From an uncultured Bacteroides sp. (GTDB taxonomy: Bacteria > Bacteroidota > Bacteroidia > Bacteroidales > Bacteroidaceae), in the NCBI GenBank assembly GCA_902388495.1, contig CABMPP010000042.1, positions 1-22,853 on the forward strand: DNA of 22,853 nt, written 5' to 3'. The notes beneath the pieces were generated by a model that saw only the letters and a program-made list of their open reading frames with translations, searched no databases and was not told the DNA's origin. This document shows, one piece after another, positions 14,738-21,796 of this stretch (position 1 is its first letter; every line of letters begins with the position of its first letter). The translations under genes and the position numbers were made by a program.

Positions 14738-17557
14738 TTATTCTTTGTTGGGACTGATCATCGATACTTCGATTTCATTCTTTTGCTTGAACAAATCATC
14801 CGTAAACTTCTGAATGTCCTTCACTGTGATGCTGTTTACTATCTGTTCGTAGTCCTTGATAGGATTCATGCCGGTGAACAGGTATTCGTCAATGCTTCTC
14901 AGCCAGTAGCCGTTCTCTTTCAGGTCTTCGGCATGCTTCTTCAGCATGAATTCCTTTACCTTGTTCAGGTCACTTTCCGACGGACCGTTTTTGGCAATAT
15001 TATCCAGTTCGGCAAAGATAATCTTCATCAGTTTTTCTCTCTTTTCAGGAGCAGTTTCGAATACAATCTGCAGGATGGCTTCTTCCTTCGGATATTTGCT
15101 CAACTGGCCGCCTGAGTATACACCATAAGTGCCGCCTTCATCTTCGCGTACTTTTGCAGTGTAAACCAAATCAAGAATCTGACTGGTCATATCCATCAGG
15201 ATATCGTTCTTCAGGTTGTACGGGCATGTTCCATTGATGAATACAAGGTTGGATGCTTTCGGAGTTTCCTGCTGACGAATGAACTCGTTTTTGTAAACTC
15301 CCTGGCGCATTTCAACTTTATTATCCTTGAATGTCTCCTTGCGGTTGATGGAAGGCAGCGCGCCCAGATATTCCGCAATAAGCGGTTTCATGGCTTCTAC
15401 ATCCACATTACCTACAAAGATGAAGGTAAAGTCGCTGGCATCTTTGTAGCGGTCTTGATACATGGACAGAATCTTGTCATAATCCATCTTGTCAATCATA
15501 TCCGCTTTGATTCGTACTCTTCTCGGATGATTCATGTAGATGCCGGCTTGTATGGAGTCGCTGAATGCTACTCTCGGATTCATCTCCATGTTCTGCAATG
15601 CCGCCTTGTTGCGGTTCTTGTAGGATGCAAAGGCATCGTCATCACGGCGCGGAGCAGTGAATGTCAGATAGGTAAGTTGCATCATGGTTTCGAAGTCTTT
15701 CGGTGAACAGTTGCCATTTACGGTTTCTGTCTTGTCACCGATACCGTAACTTACGGAAGCTTTCTTACCTGCCAATACTTTCTCCAGGTCTACAGCGCTG
15801 AAGTTACCCAGACCGCCTACTTCTACTGCATCCAGTCCGTTGATATTGATAATTTCTGAGTTGGGGAACAGAGAACTACCACCCAGGCTTACACCTTTCA
15901 TGCGGATTTCATCTGCTTTGAAGTCTGTTTTCTTCAGGATTACCTTGACGCCGTTAGACAGAGTCAGCATGGTAGTTCCGAATACGTCGTCTGTTGTTTC
16001 CGAAACGATCTTGCCGCCCTTCGGAGCTTCTTTCATCAGAGGTTCGTCCGATACCTTATCTACATAGGCAGTCAGCTTTTCAGCTTGTACGTCTTTCAAT
16101 ATCTTCTTGATGGCTTCTTCCGTAGGCATTTTCAAACCTTCTTTTTCGGGACCGAAGATGGCTACTACCTGGTTGCTGTCCGATACCAGTTCGGGCATCA
16201 TTTGGTTCAGTGCGGCCACAGGGATGGCAGGAGCTATCTGATTGATGATGGCATATTCGTTCTCGATGCCGGGGATGGGTTCATTGTCCAGGAAGTGGCG
16301 TACATATTCATCTACGTATGCTTCATTCTTGCGTTTGTCGCGTTCGTTATAGGCCGATTCCAGTTGGCGCAAGTATTCTGCACGGGCACGGTTATATTCT
16401 GTTTCCGTGAAGCCGAACTGGCGTGCACGTTCTACCTCGCGGAGTACAGTGGCTATACCGTCTTCTACAGCATCTTCCTTGCAGACAACTACGCTGGTGA
16501 AGGCGTCTTTGGTTTTGGCAACAAAGAAGTCTTCATCGAAAGTGGTGGCATAAATATAAGGAGGATTGGCTGTTTGCATCAATTCATTCAGACGGGCATT
16601 CAGCATATTGTTGATAAGCGTGATGGCATAGTCTTGCACCATGTAGCCCATGTTGCCTTTCTGGTCATCCGGAGTAGCTTCGTGCTTGTTGAAGATGATG
16701 GCCTGGATATTGGGTTGCTCTTTATCCTGGTCAATCAGTATGATGGGTTCTTTATTGTCATTTACCGGATAATATTCGCGCTTGGCAGCATTGGGCTGGG
16801 CGGGGATATCGGAGAAGATTTTCTTTATCTGGGCTTCGATGGCATCCACGTCGATGTCACCCACAATGACGATGCCTTGCAGGTCGGGACGATACCACTT
16901 TTCGTAGTAGTCTCTCAGCGTTTGCGGCTTGAAGTTCATTACCACTTCCATGGTTCCGATGGGGAAACAGGTGGCATATTTGGTTCCTTCGAACATTACC
17001 GGAAGCATCTTTTCCTGAAAACGTTGCATGGCACTCATGCGGGTACGCCATTCTTCGTTGATAACGCCGCGCTCCTTGTCTATTTCCTTCGGGTCCAACG
17101 TCAGGTCATTGCTCCAGTCGTGTAGAATCAGCAGGCAGGAGTCGATGGCTCCGGGAGTGGTGACAGGCACGTTGGAGATATTATAAACCGTTTCATCTAT
17201 GGAAGTATAAGCATTCAGGTTCTCACCGAATTTCACTCCGATGCGTTCCAGATATTGTTTCAGTGCATCGCCGGGGAAGTGAGTGGTTCCGTTAAAGCAC
17301 ATGTGCTCCAGGAAGTGTGCAAGACCGCGTTGGTCGGCTTCCTCCTGTATGGAACCTACTTTCTGGGCAATGTAGAAGTCGGCCCGGTTTGCAGGAAGGC
17401 TGTTCTTGCGGATGTAGTAAGTCAGACCATTGTCCAATTTTCCGATACGGACATCCTTGTCAATGGGGATAGGAGGCATCTGCTGTGCAAACACCTGCTG
17501 GAAGTTGCAGCATATAATTAAGGCTACAATCCAAAAACTACGTAATAAATGTTTCAT
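14738..17557 (-). CDS. M16 family zinc metallopeptidase, full-length, secreted
   Basis: A 939-residue single-chain M16 (insulinase/PqqL-like) peptidase with both halves present. A signal peptide (cleavage near VFAQQ) places it in the periplasm or outer envelope. The inverted zinc motif HFLEH gives His81, Glu84 (catalytic) and His85; the third ligand is probably Glu162 in KERGVINEE. The second, catalytically inactive half begins near residue 530 (TMLTLSNGVKVILKKTDFK) and contains TYGVYSGGQLSKYPKEE, which in this family helps shape the substrate site. Such enzymes cut short or unfolded peptides inside a closed chamber. It follows kdsA by 83 bp on the same strand; a hairpin lies in that gap. An intrinsic terminator follows. 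Confidence 0.95.
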   Translation of the reverse strand: MKHLLRSFWIVALIICCNFQQVFAQQMPPIPIDKDVRIGKLDNGLTYYIRKNSLPANRADFYIAQKVGSIQEEADQRGLAHFLEHMCFNGTTHFPGDALKQYLERIGVKFGENLNAYTSIDETVYNISNVPVTTPGAIDSCLLILHDWSNDLTLDPKEIDKERGVINEEWRTRMSAMQRFQEKMLPVMFEGTKYATCFPIGTMEVVMNFKPQTLRDYYEKWYRPDLQGIVIVGDIDVDAIEAQIKKIFSDIPAQPNAAKREYYPVNDNKEPIILIDQDKEQPNIQAIIFNKHEATPDDQKGNMGYMVQDYAITLINNMLNARLNELMQTANPPYIYATTFDEDFFVAKTKDAFTSVVVCKEDAVEDGIATVLREVERARQFGFTETEYNRARAEYLRQLESAYNERDKRKNEAYVDEYVRHFLDNEPIPGIENEYAIINQIAPAIPVAALNQMMPELVSDSNQVVAIFGPEKEGLKMPTEEAIKKILKDVQAEKLTAYVDKVSDEPLMKEAPKGGKIVSETTDDVFGTTMLTLSNGVKVILKKTDFKADEIRMKGVSLGGSSLFPNSEIININGLDAVEVGGLGNFSAVDLEKVLAGKKASVSYGIGDKTETVNGNCSPKDFETMMQLTYLTFTAPRRDDDAFASYKNRNKAALQNMEMNPRVAFSDSIQAGIYMNHPRRVRIKADMIDKMDYDKILSMYQDRYKDASDFTFIFVGNVDVEAMKPLIAEYLGALPSINRKETFKDNKVEMRQGVYKNEFIRQQETPKASNLVFINGTCPYNLKNDILMDMTSQILDLVYTAKVREDEGGTYGVYSGGQLSKYPKEEAILQIVFETAPEKREKLMKIIFAELDNIAKNGPSESDLNKVKEFMLKKHAEDLKENGYWLRSIDEYLFTGMNPIKDYEQIVNSITVKDIQKFTDDLFKQKNEIEVSMISPNKE

Positions 17558-17611
17558 ACTAAATGAATATTAATTGTTCTTGCTCTATCTGTCGGACAGA
17601 AAAGTTATAAA

Positions 17612-17637
17612 TCACAAAAGGATCTGTTTTTTTGTGA
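17612..17637 (-). terminator. Hairpin downstream of kdsA
   Basis: TCACAAAA (17612-17619) is a perfect inverted match to TTTTGTGA (17630-17637) across ten bases. On the minus strand it begins a few bases after the kdsA stop and ends in TTTTGTGATTT. It is AT-rich, so it is probably a leaky terminator between kdsA and the M16 gene. Confidence 0.45.
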
Positions 17638-17640
17638 GAC

Positions 17641-18441
17641 TTATTTGATTGCTTCCCGGATACGTACCAGCTTGGTCAGTAAGTCTTCCAATAAATCTAG
17701 TTTTAACATGTTGGCACCGTCGCTCTTGGCTACGGCCGGGTTCTCATGCGTTTCGATAAATAATCCGTCCACTCCTACGGCAACGCCGGCTTTGGCTACG
17801 GTCTCGATGAGTTGCGGCATGCCGCCTGTGACGCCGCTTGTCTGGTTGGGCTGTTGCAGGGAGTGCGTTACGTCCAGGATGACAGGGAAGCCGAATGTTT
17901 GCATTTCGGGTATGCCACGGTAGTCGATGACCAAGTCCTGATAGCCGAATGTCGTTCCCCGTTCTGTCAGCATCACGTTCTGATTGCCGGCTTCTACCAC
18001 TTTGTCTGCTGCAAAGCGCATGGCGAGCGGGGAGAGGAATTGTCCTTTCTTGATGTTGACGGTTTTACCGGTCTTGGCGGCAGCTACCAGCAGGTCTGTC
18101 TGCCGGCAGAGGAAAGCGGGAATTTGCAGTATGTCTACGTATTCGGCAGCCATGGTGGCTTCTTCAGCGGCATGGATGTCTGTTACGGTAGGCACCCCGA
18201 AGGTGTTGTGCACTTTCTCCAGTACCTTCAGCGCTTTTTCATCGCCGATTCCCATAAAGGAGTCCAGGCGCGACCGGTTTGCTTTGCGGTACGAACCTTT
18301 GAATACGTATGGGATTTGCAGTTTCTCCGTGATGGTAACGATGCGTTCGGCAATGCGCATTGCCATTTCTTCTCCTTCGATGACGCAAGGACCTGCCAGT
18401 AAAAAGAAATTTCCGGCAGGGTTATTTTTCAGTTCAATCAT
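17641..18441 (-). CDS. kdsA: 3-deoxy-8-phosphooctulonate synthase, metal-dependent type
   Basis: A 266-residue KDO-8-phosphate synthase. It condenses phosphoenolpyruvate with arabinose-5-phosphate to give KDO-8-P, an early step to the KDO sugar of the lipopolysaccharide inner core, in the cytosol. Motifs include LLAGPCVIE, FKGSYRKANRSR, QIPAFLCRQTDLL, KKGQFLSP and ERGTTFGYQDLVIDYRG. The four metal ligands of the metal-dependent class are all present at Cys19, His193, Glu230 and Asp241, each offset by eight from Aquifex KdsA (C11, H185, E222, D233). The Asn found in the metal-free enzyme of E. coli is therefore replaced by Cys. The gene follows the lipid kinase gene by 14 bp and is probably cotranscribed with it. 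Confidence 0.97.
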   Translation of the reverse strand: MIELKNNPAGNFFLLAGPCVIEGEEMAMRIAERIVTITEKLQIPYVFKGSYRKANRSRLDSFMGIGDEKALKVLEKVHNTFGVPTVTDIHAAEEATMAAEYVDILQIPAFLCRQTDLLVAAAKTGKTVNIKKGQFLSPLAMRFAADKVVEAGNQNVMLTERGTTFGYQDLVIDYRGIPEMQTFGFPVILDVTHSLQQPNQTSGVTGGMPQLIETVAKAGVAVGVDGLFIETHENPAVAKSDGANMLKLDLLEDLLTKLVRIREAIK

Positions 18442-18455
18442 AATAGTGTTGGGGA

Positions 18456-19382
18456 TTAGTTTGGTATAATCAGAGTAATTGCTTCGTGCAGAATACTGAC
18501 GTCGAGCGGGAAGTGGCGGTCCAAGATACGTCCGTCCAGATCGACGGAGGCATTCTGTGCACGCAGCACTTTTACTTTCTGGGTGCGGTAGGGCTTCACT
18601 ACTTTATGGTTCAGGATTCTGCCTTCCATCAGCATCCATATACCGGAAAAGAGTTGCAGCAGTTCCGGGCGGTAGATAACCGACACGTCTAGCCATCCAT
18701 TGTAAGGTACGGCGCTGGGTGCTTGTCCGTAGCCCCATGCACTACCGATGCAGACGGTCATGATGCGTCCGCGTATGTGCTCACCGTTTATCTTGAGATG
18801 CATGCGGTATAGTTTCCGCTCAAAGATTAGCGAAATGAATGCCATGAAGTAGGAGAGGAACTTCACTCCCCAGAAACGCTTGCACTGGTCGGTGATCTTC
18901 ACGATACGGGCTCCCAGACCGATGTTGATGGCGTTGAGGAAATAGCGGGTCAGATGTTTCTCGCCGTCGTAATAATAGCAGGTTCCTACGTCAATCTTCC
19001 GTCGACGGTTGTTGATGATGCAATCCACCGCTTCTTTGTACTCCGAACTCATCTCCCAATACTTGGCAAAGTCATTGCCGATTCCGTTAGGGATGATACC
19101 GATGGCGATGTCTTCTTTGTTCTCGGCATTGGATAGCATGATGCCGTTGATGGCATCGTTCAATGCGCCGTCACCGCCCACAATTACGATGGTACGGTAG
19201 CCATTGTTGGCAAGGATACCTGCCAGACGTTCTACCGAACCGAACCCTTCGGACTGCACGTAGTCGTAAGACACACCTTTGCTGTCCATATATTCTTTGA
19301 TTTCTTTCCACCGTTTCTGCACTTTCCGTGTTCCGGCTTTGGGGTTGTATATCACGCCCCACTTTTCGGGTTCTGCACTCAT
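18456..19382 (-). CDS. Diacylglycerol kinase catalytic-domain protein (YegS/DagK family)
   Basis: A 308-residue lipid kinase of the DagK catalytic-domain family, which phosphorylates diacylglycerol, sphingoid or related lipids at the inner membrane. Motifs are NPKAG near residue 13, GGDGALND (69-76) and IIPNGIGNDFAK, the nucleotide-binding elements of the fold. The GGDG loop is followed by Ala where Thr or Ser is usual. The C-terminal part (IGSAWGYGQAPSAVPYNGWLDVSVI, VDLDGR) matches the lipid-binding beta-sandwich. The exact lipid substrate cannot be read. It sits between miaA (70 bp upstream) and kdsA (14 bp downstream), with a TATCTTTG element at the miaA stop that may serve as its promoter. 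Confidence 0.92.
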   Translation of the reverse strand: MSAEPEKWGVIYNPKAGTRKVQKRWKEIKEYMDSKGVSYDYVQSEGFGSVERLAGILANNGYRTIVIVGGDGALNDAINGIMLSNAENKEDIAIGIIPNGIGNDFAKYWEMSSEYKEAVDCIINNRRRKIDVGTCYYYDGEKHLTRYFLNAINIGLGARIVKITDQCKRFWGVKFLSYFMAFISLIFERKLYRMHLKINGEHIRGRIMTVCIGSAWGYGQAPSAVPYNGWLDVSVIYRPELLQLFSGIWMLMEGRILNHKVVKPYRTQKVKVLRAQNASVDLDGRILDRHFPLDVSILHEAITLIIPN

Positions 19383-19418
19383 ATTATAATTTCTTTCAGT
19401 AGATCTAACTTTTCATTT

Positions 19419-19433
19419 TGCAAATACTTTGCA
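19419..19433. repeat. Short palindrome in lipid-kinase leader
   Basis: TGCAAATACTTTGCA is a perfect interrupted palindrome (6-bp arms, 3-base centre). It lies between the putative promoter element at 19445 and the lipid-kinase start at 19382, where an operator would be expected. No regulator is recognised. Confidence 0.35.
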
Positions 19434-19444
19434 GCCTTGCCGCC

Positions 19445-19452
19445 CAAAGATA
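19445..19452 (-). promoter_or_regulatory. Putative -7 element for the lipid kinase-kdsA unit
   Basis: The minus strand reads TATCTTTG directly after the miaA stop codon, a perfect TAnnTTTG match. No TTTG is found at 19-base spacing (the position reads AGTC), so it is either weak or coincidental. Confidence 0.4.
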
Positions 19453-20373
19453 CTAAATCTCTTTGAGTTTAGACTTCACAAAGGTAATCTTTTCTTCCAT
19501 CGGCCATCGTGCATCCATCCAGTGGATGGTGAATCCGCGCCGCTCCATTCCCCGGAACCAGGTCATCTGACGTTTGGCAAACTGGTGGATGGCGATTTCC
19601 AATTGACTGAACATTTCGTCGTAACTCAGTTGCCCGATGACGTAGAGCGTCAGATATTTATATTCCAGTCCGTAATAAATAAGGTCGTCCGGCCGGATGC
19701 CTTGTTCTATCAGGCGGCGCACCTCGTCTACCATTCCTTCGTCCAACCGTTGGTGCAGGCGACGGGTTATTTTCTGCCGACGCAGTTCCCGGTCAATGTC
19801 TATACCGATGATGAGGCTGTTCAACTGGGGGAACGAGCGCTCGTCTACCGGCGTGTGGGCGTAATACTCTTCAATCTCGATGGCACGTATGGCACGTTTG
19901 GCGGTGTCTACATCCGTGGTGTTGTGCAGGCTCTTGTAGGTTTTCAGTATTTCGGTCAGTTCTTCCAGGGACTTATCAGCCAAGCGAGTGCGCAATTCCT
20001 GATTCTCGGGCACGGGCAGTAGCTTATAGCCTTTCAGCACTGACTCCAGATACATTCCGGTTCCTCCACATAAAACGGGCAGGCAGCCTTTTTGTTTAAT
20101 AGTCTCGTAAGCATCCAGGAAATCACGTTGGTACTCAAAAACATTGTATTTATAGCCCGGTTCGGCTATATCAATAAGGTGGTAGGGGATTTGCTTCCCG
20201 TTGACGGTGTAGTCTGCAAGGTCTTTTCCGGTGCCAAGATCCATACCCCGGTAAATCTGCCGGGAGTCGGCACTGATGATTTCCGTATTGAGTTCAGCTG
20301 CCAGTGTAGCTGCAAACGGCGTCTTCCCGGAAGCGGTAGGACCTAATATGGCGATTAAATCATAGTCAGGCAT
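19453..20373 (-). CDS. miaA: tRNA dimethylallyltransferase
   Basis: A 306-residue MiaA, which transfers a dimethylallyl group to A37 of tRNAs reading UNN codons. The P-loop is GPTASGKT (11-18), followed by ISADSRQIYRGMDLGTGKD, IPYHLIDI, CGGTGMYLESVLKG, AIRAIEIEEYY, GLEYKYL and FAKRQMTWFR, all in family order. The segment GMDLGTGKD differs from the usual GMDIGTAKP. Bacteroides often carry two miaA paralogues, and this one looks like the more divergent form, so which tRNAs it serves is uncertain. An ATTG-N19-TATCTTTG promoter lies directly upstream. It is transcribed away from the Nei-like gene. Confidence 0.94.
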   Translation of the reverse strand: MPDYDLIAILGPTASGKTPFAATLAAELNTEIISADSRQIYRGMDLGTGKDLADYTVNGKQIPYHLIDIAEPGYKYNVFEYQRDFLDAYETIKQKGCLPVLCGGTGMYLESVLKGYKLLPVPENQELRTRLADKSLEELTEILKTYKSLHNTTDVDTAKRAIRAIEIEEYYAHTPVDERSFPQLNSLIIGIDIDRELRRQKITRRLHQRLDEGMVDEVRRLIEQGIRPDDLIYYGLEYKYLTLYVIGQLSYDEMFSQLEIAIHQFAKRQMTWFRGMERRGFTIHWMDARWPMEEKITFVKSKLKEI

Positions 20374-20398
20374 ATATTAGCTTTTGTTTATCCGACTA

Positions 20399-20429
20399 CA
20401 AAGATAATGTAAATCGTGGGTAATACAAT
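20399..20429 (-). promoter_or_regulatory. Promoter for miaA
   Basis: On the minus strand ATTG (20429-20426) and TATCTTTG (20406-20399) are separated by exactly 19 bases, matching the Bacteroides consensus TTTG-N19-TAnnTTTG with one change. It lies 26 bases before the miaA ATG. Confidence 0.75.
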
Positions 20430-20554
20430 CAGGTTTTGCCTGAAATTACATACCGGTAAGTCAGTCTGTATCTTGATAAATATGAAAAAGGACGTGAAAA
20501 ACGGAGCCTTCTCTTTTAAAATGTGTTATGAAACATACTTTTTTTCTTGGATAA

Positions 20555-20585
20555 TTTGCAGATATCTCAAATGTCCGTATCTTTG
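20555..20585 (+). promoter_or_regulatory. Consensus promoter for leader RNA / Nei-like gene
   Basis: TTTG at 20555-20558, a 19-base spacer and TATCTTTG at 20578-20585 match the Bacteroides sigma-ABfr consensus in both boxes with ideal spacing. It is the best promoter in the window. The expected start is near 20592, about 240 bases before the Nei-like gene. No gene is supported between 20430 and 20554. Confidence 0.85.
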
Positions 20586-20591
20586 CAATGT

Positions 20592-20653
20592 GTTTTTCAT
20601 AGTATTAGATTTAAGGTTAACAAAGGTTGGAGTACAGCGGTACTCCTTTTTTT
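20592..20653 (+). ncRNA. Candidate short terminated RNA or attenuated leader
   Basis: Between the consensus promoter and a strong intrinsic terminator there is room for an RNA of about 60 bases, AT-rich at its 5' part (TTAGATTTAAGGTTAACAAA). It codes for no recognisable peptide. It could be a stand-alone small RNA or the constitutively terminated part of the Nei-like gene's leader. The start is predicted from the promoter, not measured. Confidence 0.5.
20629..20653 (+). terminator. Intrinsic terminator in leader of Nei-like gene
   Basis: GGAGTAC (20629-20635), loop AGCG, GTACTCC (20640-20646), then seven T residues. A compact hairpin plus T-run is a textbook intrinsic terminator. It is placed after the promoter but before the gene, the arrangement expected for attenuation. 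Confidence 0.85.
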
Positions 20654-20682
20654 ATGCCTATACGCCAGGGGAGTCCTTCTTA

Positions 20683-20745
20683 TCTACTCCTTACCTTCTC
20701 CCTACCTACTCCTTACTTCCTCCTTTCCTATAAGCAAGGAGTAGA
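20683..20745 (+). promoter_or_regulatory. Pyrimidine-rich alternative-pairing region
   Basis: TCTACTCCTT (20683-20692) pairs perfectly with AAGGAGTAGA (20736-20745). A second copy, CTACTCCTT (20706-20714), can take the same partner, and either TACTCC can also pair with the terminator's 5' arm GGAGTA (20629-20634). The region is a 22-bp near-duplicate of C/T-rich sequence. The competing pairings suggest a switchable leader. Confidence 0.45.
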
Positions 20746-20770
20746 TCAGGACGGGACTTATATCAGAAGT

Positions 20771-20833
20771 ATGGCAGATAAAAAGGAATTTGCTTCGTTT
20801 ATATACCAATTGACAACTAAAATAGAGAAATGA
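20771..20833 (+). CDS. 20-codon leader ORF before the Nei-like gene (tentative)
   Basis: ATG at 20771 opens a 20-residue frame starting MADKKEFASF and ending TTKIEK, with TGA at 20831-20833. One base separates this stop from the ATG of the Nei-like gene at 20835, an arrangement that would favour translational coupling. The composition (Lys-rich, amphipathic) is plausible for a small protein, but nothing identifies it. It could equally be chance sequence in the leader. Confidence 0.35.
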   Translation: MADKKEFASFIYQLTTKIEK

Positions 20834-20834
20834 T

Positions 20835-21668
20835 ATGTTAGAATTGCCCGAAGTGCTTACCTTGAGTAAGCAAGCCAATGATGCTTTAAGTGGAAAAACG
20901 ATTACGCAGGTATTCAATGCCACAAAGCCGCACAAATTTACGTTCTATAATGGCGATCCGCTGGAGTATGGTAAATTGCTTGTCGGCAAGAAGATTTTAT
21001 CGTCCCAAGGGTATGGAATGTTTGTCGACTTCTACCTTTCGGATGGCGTGACGATGAACATCGGGGATGGAGTCATTGCCCGTTACTACAATCCGGGGGA
21101 GAAGATTCCTGCCAACTACCAGCTGCTGCTGACTTTCGATGATGAATCGTTTCTTGTCTTTACGGTTGCCATGTATGGTTTCATCAATGTTTATCCCGAT
21201 TCCCTCATTGATAATAAGTACTATAAACTGAGCAAGGAAAGTTTATCTCCCCTAAGCGATGAATATACGGAAAAGGAGTTCGATAAACTTTTTGCAGAAG
21301 CCAAGAAGACACTGACGGCAAAAGCGTTGCTTGCTACAGAGCAAAGGATTCCGGGTGTGGGCAACGGCGTTACGCAAGATATTCTTTTCAATGCCCGGAT
21401 TAATCCGAAGCAGAAAGTACTGAGCCTGTCGGATGCCCGGAAAGAGGCTTTATTCTGCTCTTTGAAAGATACGTTGGGAAATATGGTTCTTGAAGGCGGT
21501 CGTGATACCCAAACCGACCTGTATGGCAATGATGGAGGTTATAAAACGATTCTTTCGGCCAAAACCTGGAAGAATCCTTGTCCGCGCTGCGGAGGTACGA
21601 TTGTGAAGGAAGCATATTTGGGAGGATCGGTCTATTATTGCTCGGAGTGCCAGAAGATAGATAATTGA
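20835..21668 (+). CDS. Fpg/Nei-family DNA glycosylase-like protein with atypical active site
   Basis: A 277-residue protein of the Fpg/Nei (MutM/endonuclease VIII) fold. The N-terminus is MLELPEVLTL: Glu3 and the following LPEV are conserved, but Pro2, the nucleophile of classical enzymes, is Leu. The helix-two-turn-helix region is present (LATEQRIPGVGNGVTQDILFNARINPKQ). The C-terminal zinc finger is CPRCGG...YYCSEC (C-x2-C-x16-C-x2-C), but the Arg normally just before the third Cys in the finger hairpin (GRxT) is replaced within GGSVYYC. No alternative start restores Pro2. A set of Bacteroidetes and Firmicutes homologues is, from memory, similar and annotated as endonuclease VIII, so this is probably a subfamily trait rather than decay. 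Whether it cuts DNA or only binds is unknown. The leader upstream contains a terminator and a small ORF. Confidence 0.85.
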   Translation: MLELPEVLTLSKQANDALSGKTITQVFNATKPHKFTFYNGDPLEYGKLLVGKKILSSQGYGMFVDFYLSDGVTMNIGDGVIARYYNPGEKIPANYQLLLTFDDESFLVFTVAMYGFINVYPDSLIDNKYYKLSKESLSPLSDEYTEKEFDKLFAEAKKTLTAKALLATEQRIPGVGNGVTQDILFNARINPKQKVLSLSDARKEALFCSLKDTLGNMVLEGGRDTQTDLYGNDGGYKTILSAKTWKNPCPRCGGTIVKEAYLGGSVYYCSECQKIDN

Positions 21669-21696
21669 TAATTTAGGGGCACTATGGGGTGTTTTG

Positions 21697-21777
21697 AATG
21701 ATTTCAGAAATCATTGCTGCAATGTCTTCTGAAATTATTACTGCAATGATTTCTGAAATCATTGCAGTAATGATATA
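21697..21777. repeat. 24-bp palindromic repeat array, copy B
   Basis: Units start at 21697 (AATGATTTCAGAAATCATTG), 21721 and 21745, with a partial at 21769. ATGATTTC-A-GAAATCAT and CATTGC-T-GCAATG are near-perfect palindromes that alternate along the array. It lies between the convergent ends of the Nei-like and TolB-like genes. Units and left flank (TTTTGAATGATTTCAGAA) match array A at 8650. It may also act as a bidirectional stop. Confidence 0.85.
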
Positions 21778-21796
21778 AAGGAAGAAAAGAGTGGGT

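Noticed and set aside
16085..17125. 346-residue plus-strand open frame
   Set aside because: It lies entirely antisense to the well-supported M16 peptidase and has His/Phe/Gly-rich composition typical of a shadow frame.
20416..20733. 105-residue plus-strand open frame
   Set aside because: It runs through the consensus promoter and the intrinsic terminator, is rich in low-complexity Leu/Pro/Ser, and has no recognisable domain.
8848..21668. Anti-phage defence or mobile island
   Set aside because: The genes are housekeeping or envelope functions. No nuclease, methylase, toxin-antitoxin, recombinase or att-like repeat was seen.
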